The notes below the pieces were generated by a model, which saw nothing but the letters and a program-made list of their open reading frames with translations, was not told the origin of the DNA and did not search any database. Below, piece after piece: positions 22,198 through 33,602 of a stretch of DNA of 64,000 nucleotides (position 1 is the first letter of the stretch; the number at the start of each line of letters is the position of its first letter). The stretch spans positions 22,555,374 through 22,619,373 of the forward strand of contig JAUPFT010000008.1 of NCBI GenBank assembly GCA_036936625.1, in the 5' to 3' direction. The DNA comes from Parnassius smintheus behrii. Taxonomy: Eukaryota > Arthropoda > Insecta > Lepidoptera > Papilionidae. A program made the translations under genes and the position numbers.

Positions 22198-23564
22198 ATT
22201 TATCCATATTTTTCTCAGGCATACTTTCGGAGGCAAAGCAGTTTTTGCAAAGGATTTTTATTTTCTGAAAAATGGTTAAGAGGATAAAACACTATATAAT
22301 GAATAATATTCATTCATATTCGTATTAAGTGTACGAATATGAATGAAAGTTTTTTCGTTTCGTTTTTATTAATGTCTATGATACACAAACAAATACCAAA
22401 AAAAGTGACACTTAAAGGATTACTTTGTCCGTCCGTCAGTGTATCAGTCTGTCAAGACCCTTTTTCTCAGGGACGGGTAGAGATTGCCATACAGGTAACA
22501 GTAAACTCAGTCATCAGAATCTATAGAGTACTTCCCGTTTACTTAGTATCATGAAATTTGGCAAGAAGCGTGGTCTCTCAGTGACATCAATAAATTTTTT
22601 TTGCTTACACACATTTGGTTACATTTGCAGTCAATGCATCAACTGATAGTTTGTTCTTCAATCCGCCTTATGTTGCTTAGCCCTCCTATGATTTATGTAA
22701 TTCTATAGTTAGTTATTTCGGTGAAAGTAGGTACTCATCTAACTGCTTTCAATGTTAAACCTATCTGCTGTATATACAATAATTTTATATTTGTTAATTT
22801 ATGTAATTTGTATTAATCGGTAACGAAAACGGGCAAAAATGTTCGAGACTCGATTATCGGGATGGACGTACTCGCTCTTGTACAGTTTTTTGACTATGGT
22901 ACACTAAAAAGAAATCAAGTAAATTTGACCTCTCTAATTTGACATGTCTTCAATTATTGTTTTGTTTCATACTTATATAAGGTATGTATTCTTTTAGTAA
23001 GCGTAAACTAATTTAAAACTTATTGCAAGATAAAAAAGAAAGTGAATAAGAACAATTGCGAACAAATGAAACTAGCTTACGTGATCTTAATACAGCTGGC
23101 TCGCCGACTCTTGTATTAGCGCAATACTCACCAAACTGAATTTTCTGTAAAACGGGAGTTGGTTTTGAAGTGTTTATTTTGTTTTGATTAAAATATAATA
23201 AAACTATTGAACATTAACTTATTTAATTAAGTTATTTTTCTATTATATTTTAATCACTCCATAATTATTTAAAAAATAATTAATTATTTTTGGGGTGTTA
23301 ATAGAGTATTCTCATCTGGTTGAGCTGAGTAAATATATAAAAGGAAATGATAAATATACATAAATATATAATAAAGATACTAACACAAATAAATAAATAA
23401 CACATAAATAAATAAAATTGTTATTATTATTGGGATATTTATATAGTTTTTTCAACTTGTTGGGTTCTATAAATATAATATAATAGTGAATGAAAATGAT
23501 AAATGTACATAAATATTAATGAAATAAAATGAATACATAAAAATACATAAATGAATAAAAGCCC
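22198..23564. other. AT-rich sequence with a 16-bp inverted repeat
   Basis: No gene. A perfect inverted repeat lies at 22309-22347 (16-bp arms, 7-nt loop). The rest is AT-rich with short runs of taaataaata near 23390. Confidence 0.5.
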
Positions 23565-24240
23565 AACCAGACGGAAGCCCTCGGCAGGGGAGATCAAACG
23601 ACCGAGGGTTAGGGTGAAAGGGAAAGAAGCCGGTGGACGATGCGGGCGGTTCCTGGGAGCACCGCCGTCCGCATTTGAGCCCGGAGCGGTCAGTCACGGA
23701 GTCCCAGTCGCCTCAGATGACCCGAGAGGCTGACCGGGATTAGCCCATTCGCAGAGACGACTACAGGAATAATTTCGGTCTGCAGACCACCCCACATTTC
23801 GATCACCTCGTGAGCCAGGTTTTTATGATGACGGAGTTCATGGGCTTAATACCTGCATACTGAATCACCACAAATTCCGTCCAAGGGCTCTCGTTGTGAT
23901 TTACAGGCTCTGTCTACTGGCCGCGCCAGAATGCGACAGTGTCGGCCTGATTTGGTGCTAGGCCCGTTTCACTTGACATTGGTCACTCCAATGATTCATA
24001 GAGCCTTTTCTGATCACTCTGGAAAAGACGATTCTGGTTAAGGCGTGTTGACCTCTCGGTATATCGCCGAATCCGCTTTCCCCAAGCGGCGATTCTCTGC
24101 TTCAGATCATCTTTGTGATCCGTCAGTTTTTGCGTTATATCCGGCTGAGACAAACTGACATTTTTCCCAGCAAACGCCATCCTGACGGTGCACACAATCC
24201 TTGGCCCGTAATTGCCTGACCTGAAGCATGTCAGTCTGCA
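23565..24240 (-). pseudogene. Non-LTR retrotransposon remnant lacking its RT core
   Basis: Minus-strand fragments of one retroelement protein. The N-terminal side (24195-23983) encodes WGKRIRRYTERSTR and FQSDQKRLYESLE, a pre-RT region I recognise from insect and other invertebrate non-LTR elements. It is followed by a broken stretch (SPWTEFVVIQYAGI). The C-terminal side (from ~23830) encodes EMWGGLQTEIIPVVVSANGL, the region after RT in the same kind of element. The RT domain that should lie between is absent, so this is an internal deletion. The GC-rich DNA at 23565-23720 is the ORF's end. Clade not assigned. Confidence 0.65.
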
Positions 24241-24689
24241 TATAAGATCGATTTAAATATACTATTGTTTTATTGAAATAGATAAAGATCTTTTCATTAT
24301 AATAATCTTTTTCAATAATTGATATAATCGATGTAAACAAAAGGAACTGCTTCCGATGTTAGGAGCGAATATGAAGTGGCACATCTCTATAGACCAGCGT
24401 CTTTACATGCGCAAAAGCCTACTTTAGCCCGGCCAAGATAGAGTGTGCGGACAATATATATTTTTAGTTGTTACCAGGAAGATCCTTTTGCCCATCTCTC
24501 GTTTCAATTTCCCTTTGTTACCTCTTACGATACCCACGGGATGATATGGAATAGTGGATGTCTATACATCGGCTGTACACGTATAATGTTCAGTCTATGT
24601 TCAGCCGTCGACTTAGATGTGTTGTAACGGTATATCATTCTGTAGATTATGGGCCGTATTAATGTGGCACGCTTTTTGTAAAAGAGACT
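24241..24689. other. AT-rich sequence, no gene seen
   Basis: No coding frame or repeat that I can identify. Confidence 0.4.
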
Positions 24690-24975
24690 GCTATATTAGT
24701 CTAGTGACCGTAAGCGCGATTGCTGACTGTAAGTTCCGGGTGCGAATCCCGGGTTGATCCAAAATCAGTTGTTGTATTTTTCTAAGAAGCAGCTGGGAGT
24801 AAAGAATTTGGCGATGTTTCACACCGGCCGCATCGGATTACCTTCCCTTGGGACTATAAGAGTGAGGAAATAAAGAGTGCATCTGTACTTGTGCATCCAT
24901 TTGCGCACTTTAATAATAATAATCATAAGGTCCCGCGCAAATGGCTGGTCTCCGATGAGACTAATTCGATTACCA
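24690..24975 (+). repeat. tRNA-derived SINE
   Basis: A tRNA-like head with a box-B-like gggtgcgaatcccggg near 24739 is followed by a body (ctataagagtgaggaaataa, gtgcatc, gcgcaaatggctggtctccg) that also occurs at 31.9-32.1 kb. The tail is short and the TAA microsatellite near 24913 is internal. Confidence 0.7.
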
Positions 24976-25654
24976 CGTCTACTGGATCCGAGCTACCACG
25001 TGGATTATAAGAGAATCCATAACATTAAGTACTTTAAAGAATGCTCTTTAATTGACAGATTCAGCAGTAGTATAACAGACTACTTTAAGTTTTCTGCTCA
25101 TTATTATTGTAAATAGATTGCCTAACAGAATGCATGATAATATAAGCAGCACAGCTATCCGTTTTAGTCCCTGAATGGGAAATTTTAATCAGTTTTGGCT
25201 TACAATGTTTGAAACAACTTTCATTATTACACGTAACAAAGATAGTGCTACGTTAATTCTCTTATCTCAGTGTACAGTTTGTTTACACAAGGGGATGAAC
25301 TAGGCTTTGTATGCATTTTATGAAGTATATTTTAGCTTCGTCCTTTCATTGTTTTGCATAAATGTCTATTTTCGCAGTACAAAGTCGAATTCAGGTTTTC
25401 ATCTTTTGAATATTGAATTGTATTCAATACTTCCTATCGGACATGTTTTGCAATGTTTGTATAGAAAAAGAACAAACGAATAAACATTTTTCTGTCAGAA
25501 GCCTTTGAGAGCGCGCACACAAAATCGCATCGAAGCTTCGTTGTTATCAGATCAATGATATAGAAATGCATACAGGACAAACAAAAGAAACATATTTTTA
25601 TAGATAGATTATAAAGTTGAATATTGTTTGAAAATCGATTAAATGATGTTCAAC
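24976..25654. other. AT-rich sequence, no gene seen
   Basis: No coding frame or repeat that I can identify. Confidence 0.4.
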
Positions 25655-25890
25655 GCAGAGTGCTAAAAACGAGTGATGACAACCGGATCTGAGACGTGGT
25701 TCACTGTCGGCGAGCCATTGAGAGGGCTTTGTTCGGATTTTTTATGCGTGATATACTTCGTAACGAGAATATCCGTAATAGAATCAAAGTAACCAACTTA
25801 GCGTCACGGATCAGTAAGTTGAAGTGGAAATAGGCCTGCAATATAGTTAGATGAACTAATAGCAGATGATGAAGGATTGTTTTTGAGGAG
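25655..25890 (+). pseudogene. RTE-type LINE remnant (post-RT region)
   Basis: Frame-broken plus-strand segment with GSETWF near 25687 and then IRNRIKVTNLASRISKLKW in another frame. It matches the corresponding part of the RTE fragment at 54.3-54.5 kb. Heavily decayed. Confidence 0.7.
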
Positions 25891-26065
25891 ATGATCATCA
25901 CCTATATTTTAAATTTAAAATGGCAACAGAGAGTAGTGTATAATGCGCAGGATTCTGGTACTGCTACAATATATAGTTAATGCGGATAACCAATCCACTC
26001 TTGCTTTATAGATAGTACATTTAGGTGACACAGCTTTGCTCTGCGTTAGTGTACAGCTTCACGCT

Positions 26066-28310
26066 TTTAAAAATCTTCACCAATACCATATGTGTTCATT
26101 AGAAATGAAACTCCAAATGTACGGTGGATGTAGTGCATGTATTTGTTGAAGAGTAAAAAATCGTAAAACCAGTCCGAGTAGACTCGGTTGATCCTAACAC
26201 AAGCACTAGAGTCCCAATACAGAGACTTTAATTCCTTTATCAACCCAGCGCTCAACCCAAATAAGTACAGTATTTGCCATAGTATATCCCTGTCCACTCC
26301 ATCATAGGCCTTTTCCAAGTCCATGAACGCACAAAAAACCTTTTGGTTTTTGGCTAAAAACTTCTCCGCAATGAAGCGCATGAAAAAGACTTGATCTATA
26401 CAACCCATTCTCTTTCTTGTACATCCCACTTGTACATCCCAAATTTTTACATCAGTTTCTTTCATGACCCTTTAGCATACATATTTCCCATAGTGATAAG
26501 AAGGCTGATACTACGGTAGTTTTTACAATCCTACTGTGACACTTTTTCTTTATATATTTGGACTATCACGGCTTTGCACCAGTCTACCGGTACTCGCTTT
26601 AGTTTTTAGCATAAAAATAAACGAGGTGTGCAGCAGGCTTGCCACCACTTCCTCTCCAGCCCTTAGCATTTCGAGTGAACACTATGATATCCGTCTGTCT
26701 TACCTGCTTTCGCGCTTTAAATTGCTTTCATTATTTTCGGAGTTTCTATTTAATTTGGTTCATACGTCGTCTCCCCACTCACAAACGCTTTCAAAATATT
26801 CCTTCCATGTCTTTAAACTAAAAACTTCATCATTTAGAATATAACCATTCTCGTCTCCTAAAGCCTTCAGGCTGTTTTTAATGTCCCCTGGCAGTTTTAA
26901 TATTTGCCTGGAAGTTATCCGACATTCTTCTATAATTTTTGTCAGTTTTTTCTTGCTTTTTCATTGCAACTTTCTTTTAATCTCTCATTTTGATGTCCAA
27001 AGACGGCTTCTTTTCTTTCAATGTCATCATTCGTATCGTTAGATTAACCAATCTTTGTGGCTAGTAAATATAGCCATGCTCTATTTTTTGCTTCAAGTTC
27101 CATACATACCTCATTATTTCACCATAAAGTATTATTTTTCCTTTCATTTGTTCTCTTACCAGCACCACATACTTCGGTAGCTGCATCCACTAAACCTTTG
27201 TAGCATTTTGCCACATATTCTCCAAGTCTAACTCATTCATACATAATTCATCTAAACCTCTTATGTTTTCTTTCAGTCTACATTTATACCTGCTTTTCTC
27301 ACCTTCATCTTGTAACCTTTCTATTCTAATACCCTGTAACGCAGTGGTGGATGCAGATGTACGAGGGCGCCAACGCCTGAATAGACCATTAATTCGGCAT
27401 AAAACCAAATAATGATTCGTTCCTACGTTAGACCCCCATAAAACGTTGTATTTACCACTGCGCTCCTTATTTTTTCATCCACAATTATGAGATCTATCAT
27501 GCTTCTATCATCACCTCTTTCGCAAGTATACATGTGAATCCTCTTGTGGCGAAAAAAGTGTTCGTCACAAAAAATTCTTTTCCATACATACGGTGAGGAG
27601 GCTTTCAACATTCACATTTATACTTTCGTCACCAAACGTTCCCAATATCCTTTCATAACCAAGCCTCTTCACTCCAACCCTTCCATCAAAATCTCCTAGC
27701 ATAATAATATTTTCATTTCCCTTACATTTCACTAACACCATCCTTACCATTTCCCAAAACTGCTCTCGGATATAAGTGGGCTTATACATGTCAGGGGCGT
27801 TTATCCCTAGCACAAACAACTTCTTTAAGCCCACTTTCTTTCGTATCCATAGCAGTCTTGGGCTTACACATTCATACTCCTTCACACATTGGTCCATTCT
27901 TTCTGCAAGAATGACACCTACTCCCTGGCATGCCTGCTCGGTCTCGTTAATACTAGACCAGTATGCAATATACATGCCATGTGTAGTGACATCCTTCCCT
28001 ATCTGTTTCGTCTCATTTACACAACATAACAAACATATTCCTCCATCATACATCATATCGCATACTTCATCTATCTTATCATTCATTGCTCTTCATACAT
28101 TCAGCGTAGTCAGACGGGCTCCTGCAATCCACTTTTCGCCCCTGAGACAGAAAGTGACGGGTAGCGAACCTCGTCGCCGGTTTTCCTCCCGGAAATACTT
28201 CGCACCCCTGCCCCATAAAAGGTGCGCCGGGAACTCGGGGCCATTTCTTTAATATGGTGCCTCATGTGCAAAATGTGGGGTGGTATGTTTTACGCTGCTA
28301 CCACGGCAGG
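26066..28310 (-). pseudogene. Decayed RTE-like LINE: 5' UTR, endonuclease, start of RT
   Basis: Minus strand. A GC-rich leader (28310-28090) leads into LTTLNV and then MNDKIDEVCDMMYDGG (28086 down). The APE endonuclease follows, with CVNETK, GVGVILAERM and MLGDFDGRVG near residue 130; the usual Asn of GDFN is Asp here. Its C-terminus (SMIDLIIVDEKIRS near 27500) is in a shifted frame, then a linker (IRIERLQDEGEKSRYKCRL) and the start of RT (FCAFMDLEKAYDGVDRDILW near 26330). The copy stops before the RT active site. Several frameshifts and stops. The same family supplies the pieces at 33.2, 45.9 and 56.6 kb. Confidence 0.85.
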
Positions 28311-31218
28311 GAGTAAAGTAAAGTAAAAGTAAAATATACTTTATTGTACACCAAGGAACATATTACATTATTTATATATTTAATGGGACATTGGTACAAC
28401 AGGCGGCCTTATCGCTAAAACAGCGATCTCTTCCAGGCAACCTTAGGGCAGAGGATACTATTTTAAAGATAGCGGAAGGGGTGTACAGAATATGATAAAG
28501 AAAGATAAATAGAAGAACATAAATGATTAAAGAAAAAATGAATGACGACAGGTAGTAACTTAAGAGGAAAGGTAATAAAGTTTTAATTTATTTTTAAATA
28601 TAGGAAGAGATTTAGATTTTTTAATATGTAAGGGGAGAGAATTCCATAGTCGTATAGCGGTAACCGTAAAAGAATTAGAATAGAAGGAAGAGGAATGTCT
28701 AGGGGTACTTAGAAGGAGATTATTTTGAGATCGTAAACTACTTAAATATATAAATCGGTCTTTCAAATAAGAAGGAGTGGTCGGATTGAACAGAATGCAG
28801 TAAAGAAGATGAAGAATGTGAGTATTCCTGCGAAGACGAATCGGGAGCCACTTGAGCTTAAGGCGGAATTCGGATATGTGGTCATACTTTCGTAACCCAA
28901 ATATAAACCTTATGCAATAATTTTGAAGCCGCTCAAGTTTATTAAGTTGCTCGTATGTTAGGTCAAGATAACAAGTGTCCGCGTAGTCAAGGATCGGTAA
29001 AAGAAGAGACTGAGCCAGCGCAACTTTAGTAGGAATGGGGAGAACATTGCGTAATCTTCGAAGTGAACCAACTGCGGCAAACATTTTTTTACTTATTTCA
29101 CTAACTTGCGGTCCCCAAGACAAAGTCTGATCGAACATAATGCCTAAATTCTTAACTTTGTCACTGTATGGGATAAGTGTCCCATCGAATATGATTGGCG
29201 GGAGCAGCGACAAAGTTAACCGAGAGATTAATTTCGAACTCCCAATAATAATGGCTTGAGTCTTCAGTGGATTAACTTTAAGCCCAAATGAATTACACCA
29301 ATGAGAAATACGAATAAGATCTTCATTAATTAATCTAATTGTATTGGGGAGATCCACAATCTTACATTGAGAGTAGATTTGTAAATCGTCTGCATATAGG
29401 TGGTAAAGAGAAGTTATGTGGGAACAGATCGAATTGATGAAAATAGAGAACAATAGAGGAGACAACACGCCACCTTGTGGGACGCCAGCTTTGACAGCAG
29501 ACCAGTCAGAAAACATGTCTTGAATTTGTACACGTTGCCGGCGCCCTTGCAAGTAACTATGAAACCAACCAATTACTTCAGGAGATATGTTAAGAGAACT
29601 TAGGACAGCGAGTAAAACATCAAAGTCTACAGTATTGAAGGCATTACTAAAGTCAAGCAATGTCAATACTGTAACCTGCTGACTATCCATGCCCAGGCGA
29701 ATATCATCAGTGATTCTAACCAAAGCCGTAGTCGTACTATGACCGGGACGGAAACCAGATTGGAATGAATTCAAAAGGTTATGATTGGACAGGAATTTGC
29801 TCAGCTGTTGGTATATTAGGCGCTCGAGTACTTTAGAGAGAAAGGAAAGGATGGATATAGGACGGTAATCTTCATATGTCGGATTAGATTTTTTAGGGAG
29901 TGGAGTTACTAGGCCGTCTTTCCAGGGTGAGGGAAAAACACTGGTGTCAAGGGAACGGTTTAAAATAAGTGTAAGTATAGGAGCTAAAAGATCGAGTATT
30001 GGGATAATCATCTTACGACTAATGCTGTCAGAACCAACTGCGTCGGAAGTAATGGCTAATATATTCTTCTTAACATCACTGACAGTAACTTGGCTAAAGA
30101 CAAAAGAGGAAAAATTGGGAGTTGATATAGCAGAAAGTTGAGCAAGTGTATTTTTCTTCGTAGCACTGTCTATAGTGGCGCTAGAGAGGAAATGAGCATT
30201 AAGCTTATTTAAATTCAAATTAAGAGATTCTACATTACGCTTTGCTTTTCCAACCCCTAGTGATTTGAGAAAGTTCCAAACTTTAGTTGAGTTATCTTCC
30301 TCAACAACAGATTTATGGATATGGCGTCGTTGACTATCTCTACACACCATATTGCAGCGATTTCGTGCCCTGTTATATTTCTCTCGGTTAGAATCATTAG
30401 GATTCATACGATATTTAGATTTCGCTATGTTCTTTTTTTCTTGAAGTTTTTTTATATCGGCAGTGAGCCAGGGGGCAGGAAGATGCTTCATTCGAACTGG
30501 ACGAATTGGAGCGTGAATGTCATACAATTGTGTAAGTATGCTGTTAAATATAGATATCTGCTCATCAACCGAACCAGCATTCGCAACTACTGACCAGTCA
30601 ACCTTAGCAGTATCTTCTCGCAACTTATCCAGGTCCATTCTACTAAAATTGCGCCGGAGAAGGATCCTTCGCTTAGCCTTAGGAGGTTTTAATTTATAGG
30701 ACAGGTAAAGTAGATCATGGTAAGAAAAAGCGGAGGCATTGCATTGACCATGTTTTGCAACATGGTCAATGGAAGAAACAAGTATTAAATCAAGGAGAGA
30801 AGGTACACAATTAGGAAAAGCATGAGTTGCTGAAAGTGGGAGAATATGTAAGTTAATGCCATTAACAAGAGATTTCAGACGGGATGCTCTAGCATCATTT
30901 TTGAGAAGACAAGTATTGAAATCTCCCATGACAATAGTGTGATTATAAAGCGAGGAGTATTGTTCTAATAGAATTTCAAAAGCTGAAAAATAATCAATTG
31001 TAACATTTGGACTGTAATAGACACCGAGAAGAAGCTTTGAATGTCCAAACAATATTTCGATGAATAGGTGTTCAGGGCCGGCGCTAGACACTGGCTGCGA
31101 AGTATTTAAAACTGTGTAAGGAATGTGCGATCTTAAATAAATCGCCACGCCACCGCCAGCGCGCCCAAGGCGGTCGTTGCGAATCAAGTGGAATCCGGGA
31201 AGAGAGTAAGATATACAG
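28311..31218 (-). mobile_element. CR1-type non-LTR retrotransposon, 5'-truncated
   Basis: The element runs from ~31218 down to a (tttac)n-type tail at 28311-28335. It comprises a long endonuclease/RT frame and a ~240-bp 3' UTR with the atcgct…agcgat hairpin at 28411-28427. The endonuclease starts partway through its domain (SLPGFHLIRNDR), and a TAG lies in frame just upstream at about 31220, so the 5' part is missing. Confidence 0.88.
28560..31187 (-). CDS. CR1-type endonuclease/reverse transcriptase, 875 residues, N-terminally truncated
   Basis: Multifunctional LINE protein. Endonuclease landmarks: RAGGGVAIYLR near residue 9, VMGDFNT near 87, SLLDLI near 129, SYHDLLYLSY near 154. RT landmarks: PLPKKSNPTYEDYRPISILS near 430, motif A LLDFSNAFNTVD near 510, motif B AGVPQGGVLSPLLF near 565, catalytic YADD at 598-601. 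The CR1-typical C-terminus contains IRFIFGLRKYDHISEF and VTAIRLWNSLPLHI. No internal stop or frameshift, which is unusual here and implies a young copy. The listed start is simply the first ATG in the frame; the true protein would begin further upstream and would include the first ~60 endonuclease residues, so it is probably not functional alone. Confidence 0.9.
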   Translation of the reverse strand: MIRNDRLGRAGGGVAIYLRSHIPYTVLNTSQPVSSAGPEHLFIEILFGHSKLLLGVYYSPNVTIDYFSAFEILLEQYSSLYNHTIVMGDFNTCLLKNDARASRLKSLVNGINLHILPLSATHAFPNCVPSLLDLILVSSIDHVAKHGQCNASAFSYHDLLYLSYKLKPPKAKRRILLRRNFSRMDLDKLREDTAKVDWSVVANAGSVDEQISIFNSILTQLYDIHAPIRPVRMKHLPAPWLTADIKKLQEKKNIAKSKYRMNPNDSNREKYNRARNRCNMVCRDSQRRHIHKSVVEEDNSTKVWNFLKSLGVGKAKRNVESLNLNLNKLNAHFLSSATIDSATKKNTLAQLSAISTPNFSSFVFSQVTVSDVKKNILAITSDAVGSDSISRKMIIPILDLLAPILTLILNRSLDTSVFPSPWKDGLVTPLPKKSNPTYEDYRPISILSFLSKVLERLIYQQLSKFLSNHNLLNSFQSGFRPGHSTTTALVRITDDIRLGMDSQQVTVLTLLDFSNAFNTVDFDVLLAVLSSLNISPEVIGWFHSYLQGRRQRVQIQDMFSDWSAVKAGVPQGGVLSPLLFSIFINSICSHITSLYHLYADDLQIYSQCKIVDLPNTIRLINEDLIRISHWCNSFGLKVNPLKTQAIIIGSSKLISRLTLSLLPPIIFDGTLIPYSDKVKNLGIMFDQTLSWGPQVSEISKKMFAAVGSLRRLRNVLPIPTKVALAQSLLLPILDYADTCYLDLTYEQLNKLERLQNYCIRFIFGLRKYDHISEFRLKLKWLPIRLRRNTHILHLLYCILFNPTTPSYLKDRFIYLSSLRSQNNLLLSTPRHSSSFYSNSFTVTAIRLWNSLPLHIKKSKSLPIFKNKLKLYYLSS

Positions 31219-31879
31219 GGAGCCTAGTGTGCGACTATTGACTTGTCGCTCATTTAGCACCACCCGGGGGACTCTTAGGTAATCGAACCCTACGGACGCG
31301 AGCGACTTATCCAATCAAGTTAGGACTAACAGGAATTAATTCGAATTCTCAACAAGTATCTTTAATAAAAGTACATTTAGGGATTTTATCGCGTTAAATT
31401 TGCTTGGTTTTAATACCCGACATTAGTAGCTCACGAATATAAGTGACGTAAAACACCAACGCTCGGGGAAGTCTGCAGTTTGTGATCATATTCTGGACGG
31501 CCCCCGCCATTACATCAGATTCGATAGAACACGAATCCTTCCGAAAGAAAATCGGTTCCTGCCAAAAATGGTAGAAAAGTGAGGCTATTTAAATAAAAAT
31601 AAAAACATCTCGATTTCAATAGAGAAGGAGACTGGGTACTACCACCTACTGACTAGATCTTGTAATCAATAAAATTAAAACTAAGCAACACTACCACTGC
31701 AAGACTTCAAGATACAGTAAGTTCATTTGCGTAGATAGGTAACGTCGTGTATTAAAATCAAGTATATTAAACGCGATAAAATCCGTAAAAGTAGTTATTC
31801 AATGTTAAGTGTTCACGTAAATGTAAAAAATTATTAAGTAAACTGTGTTTTTTGACAATTGAGTTTTTCCTTCAAGAAA
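31219..31879. other. Non-coding sequence with an inverted pair of a dispersed motif
   Basis: A ~45-bp motif (core acgcgataaaatcc) occurs at 31378-31422 on the minus strand and at 31741-31830 on the plus strand, flanking ~320 bp of AT-rich DNA. Each copy adjoins a gtcgg/gtcgtgtattaaaa box. The same motif recurs at 33557 and 41885. No gene. Confidence 0.55.
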
Positions 31880-32118
31880 TTCTCAGTAATTGCCCGGAGT
31901 CAGGAAGTTGGCGGTGTCTCACCCCCGTGCTTCGGAAAGCACGTAAATCCGTTGGTCCTGCGCCTGATCTCTCTCCGGTCGTGTTGGTTTACCGTCTCAT
32001 GGGATTATGAGAGTGAGGGAATAGAGAGTGTACCTGGGATTTCGCATACACTTGGGCACTATAATCCTGTCCTGCGCCGATGGCTAACCTCCGCTGAGGC
32101 AAGCCGCCGGGGCCGAAT
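31880..32118 (+). repeat. SINE (same family as 24.7 kb)
   Basis: Moderately GC-rich segment with cttcggaaagcacgtaaatc, gattatgagagtgaggga, actataatcctgtcctgcgc and ggctaacctccgctgagg. It matches the body of the SINE at 24690-24975. A tatatata run at 32150 follows. Confidence 0.7.
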
Positions 32119-33199
32119 TTTAGTCTGGAGGATTATTATACTCGTATATGTATATATATATACATATATATTGCGAAGTAGAAATGAAGCTAAAACAAGA
32201 TATTTAATGTTTATTAATTCATGTTAGCAGCGCACCTCACTGTTGAACGAACATTTTGATGAAAAATTTACTCAATGCCTCGTGACGCGAAGTCAATGAA
32301 ACCTCTTGAGTTAAGAGTTAAATTAATATAAAAGGAACCTTCAAACAACGCAGCTAATTAAAATGAATATGGAGAAAGTTTTAACAACAAGATTTCTCAT
32401 CTGCGTCTGTAGTATTTGAATTGGAAAGTTCAGGTTAACTATAATGAAAGATTCAAAAATTTATGTACACAAAGAAAATAAATATAGACTTATTGTTTCA
32501 AAATCTCGTCATACTCTAGGTTTTCAACATGCTGTTGGCTATACTCACGGGACGAAACAAAGTGACAAATGCACTTACGCTGTCACCACATCGCTAAGTA
32601 ATTTACTGAATAGGTAATTATAATCTAAATAATTTAATTAATGTAAAATAAAAATCTACAAAACTGTAATGGAATTTCGAAAATATTATATGTTCTAAAA
32701 TATTGAATATTTTCACATAAGTTATATATTTAATATATCTAAAAGAATTCTGTTTACTCGTATCAAAAATTATGCAGAAATACATTTAGCGCCTAAATGT
32801 ATTTCTGCAGAACCAACGACCAATTAATTGCTACTAATTCGTAAGTCCCTCGTTATTTTCTCTTATCGTCTGTACAGCGAGGACACCAACGTAAGTTAAT
32901 GTTTATAAATGCTTATTCCACCATATTAAATAGGAAAATTCGTTTGTGATGAAAAGCAGTAGATAAATTCCAAAAATATTTAAATGAATACTGTGATACG
33001 ATGCATATTACTATATTAAATATTTTGTTATTAATGAAACCATTTTTTGTACGCCTATTTATATTATGCTAAAAGATTTTAAAGAAAGGTTTGAAGTTAA
33101 GGGGGGTTGTGTTGCAGGAGTCTTGGGAATTTGAATTTGAAGTTTCCTTACAGAATGTCTGGAATGAAATCTTCTAGGAATGAATGTATTTATACACAT
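32119..33199. other. AT-rich sequence, no gene seen
   Basis: AT-rich with a tatatata tract near 32145-32172. No coding frame. Confidence 0.4.
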
Positions 33200-33480
33200 T
33201 CATATTTTTTAAATAGAAAATTAATATGTTTACGTGGGTAATAAGAAAAGATAGAATGAGGAGTGTAGTTATAGATACAAGTAAATACCGAGGTTCCAAC
33301 ATAGGGGCAAGTCATTGCTTTATCTTATGCAGGAAAAATGGTCTATTGACGGACAATTGGCTTCAATTACAGGACAAAGGTGTGAAAGAGACAAATATTG
33401 TAAATTGAGTGTATAAAGTGATTAAGATGAATTGTGTATGAAAAAAGAGTTGGAGCATGTGTGAAAATAGCTCAGAGAGG
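33200..33480 (+). pseudogene. RTE-like LINE remnant (endonuclease C-terminus)
   Basis: A short plus-strand frame (MFTWVIRKDRMRSVVIDT, then RGSNIGASHC) corresponds to the end of the endonuclease of the family at 26.1-28.3 kb (compare DRSMIDLIIVDEKIRS). Stops follow quickly. Confidence 0.55.
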
Positions 33481-33556
33481 TTTATATAAGTAAAATAAAT
33501 AATGAGAGGACAATTTTGTATATTTACACCAATACTACACATTAACTGCAACCAAT

Positions 33557-33602
33557 TTTAGGGATTTTATCGCATTTAATTTAAACTTTTTAATTCCCGA
33601 CG
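33557..33602 (-). repeat. Dispersed acgcgataaaatcc-type motif
   Basis: Third copy of the motif described at 31378 and 31741 (here gggattttatcgcatttaa…ttcccgacg), minus orientation. Confidence 0.6.
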
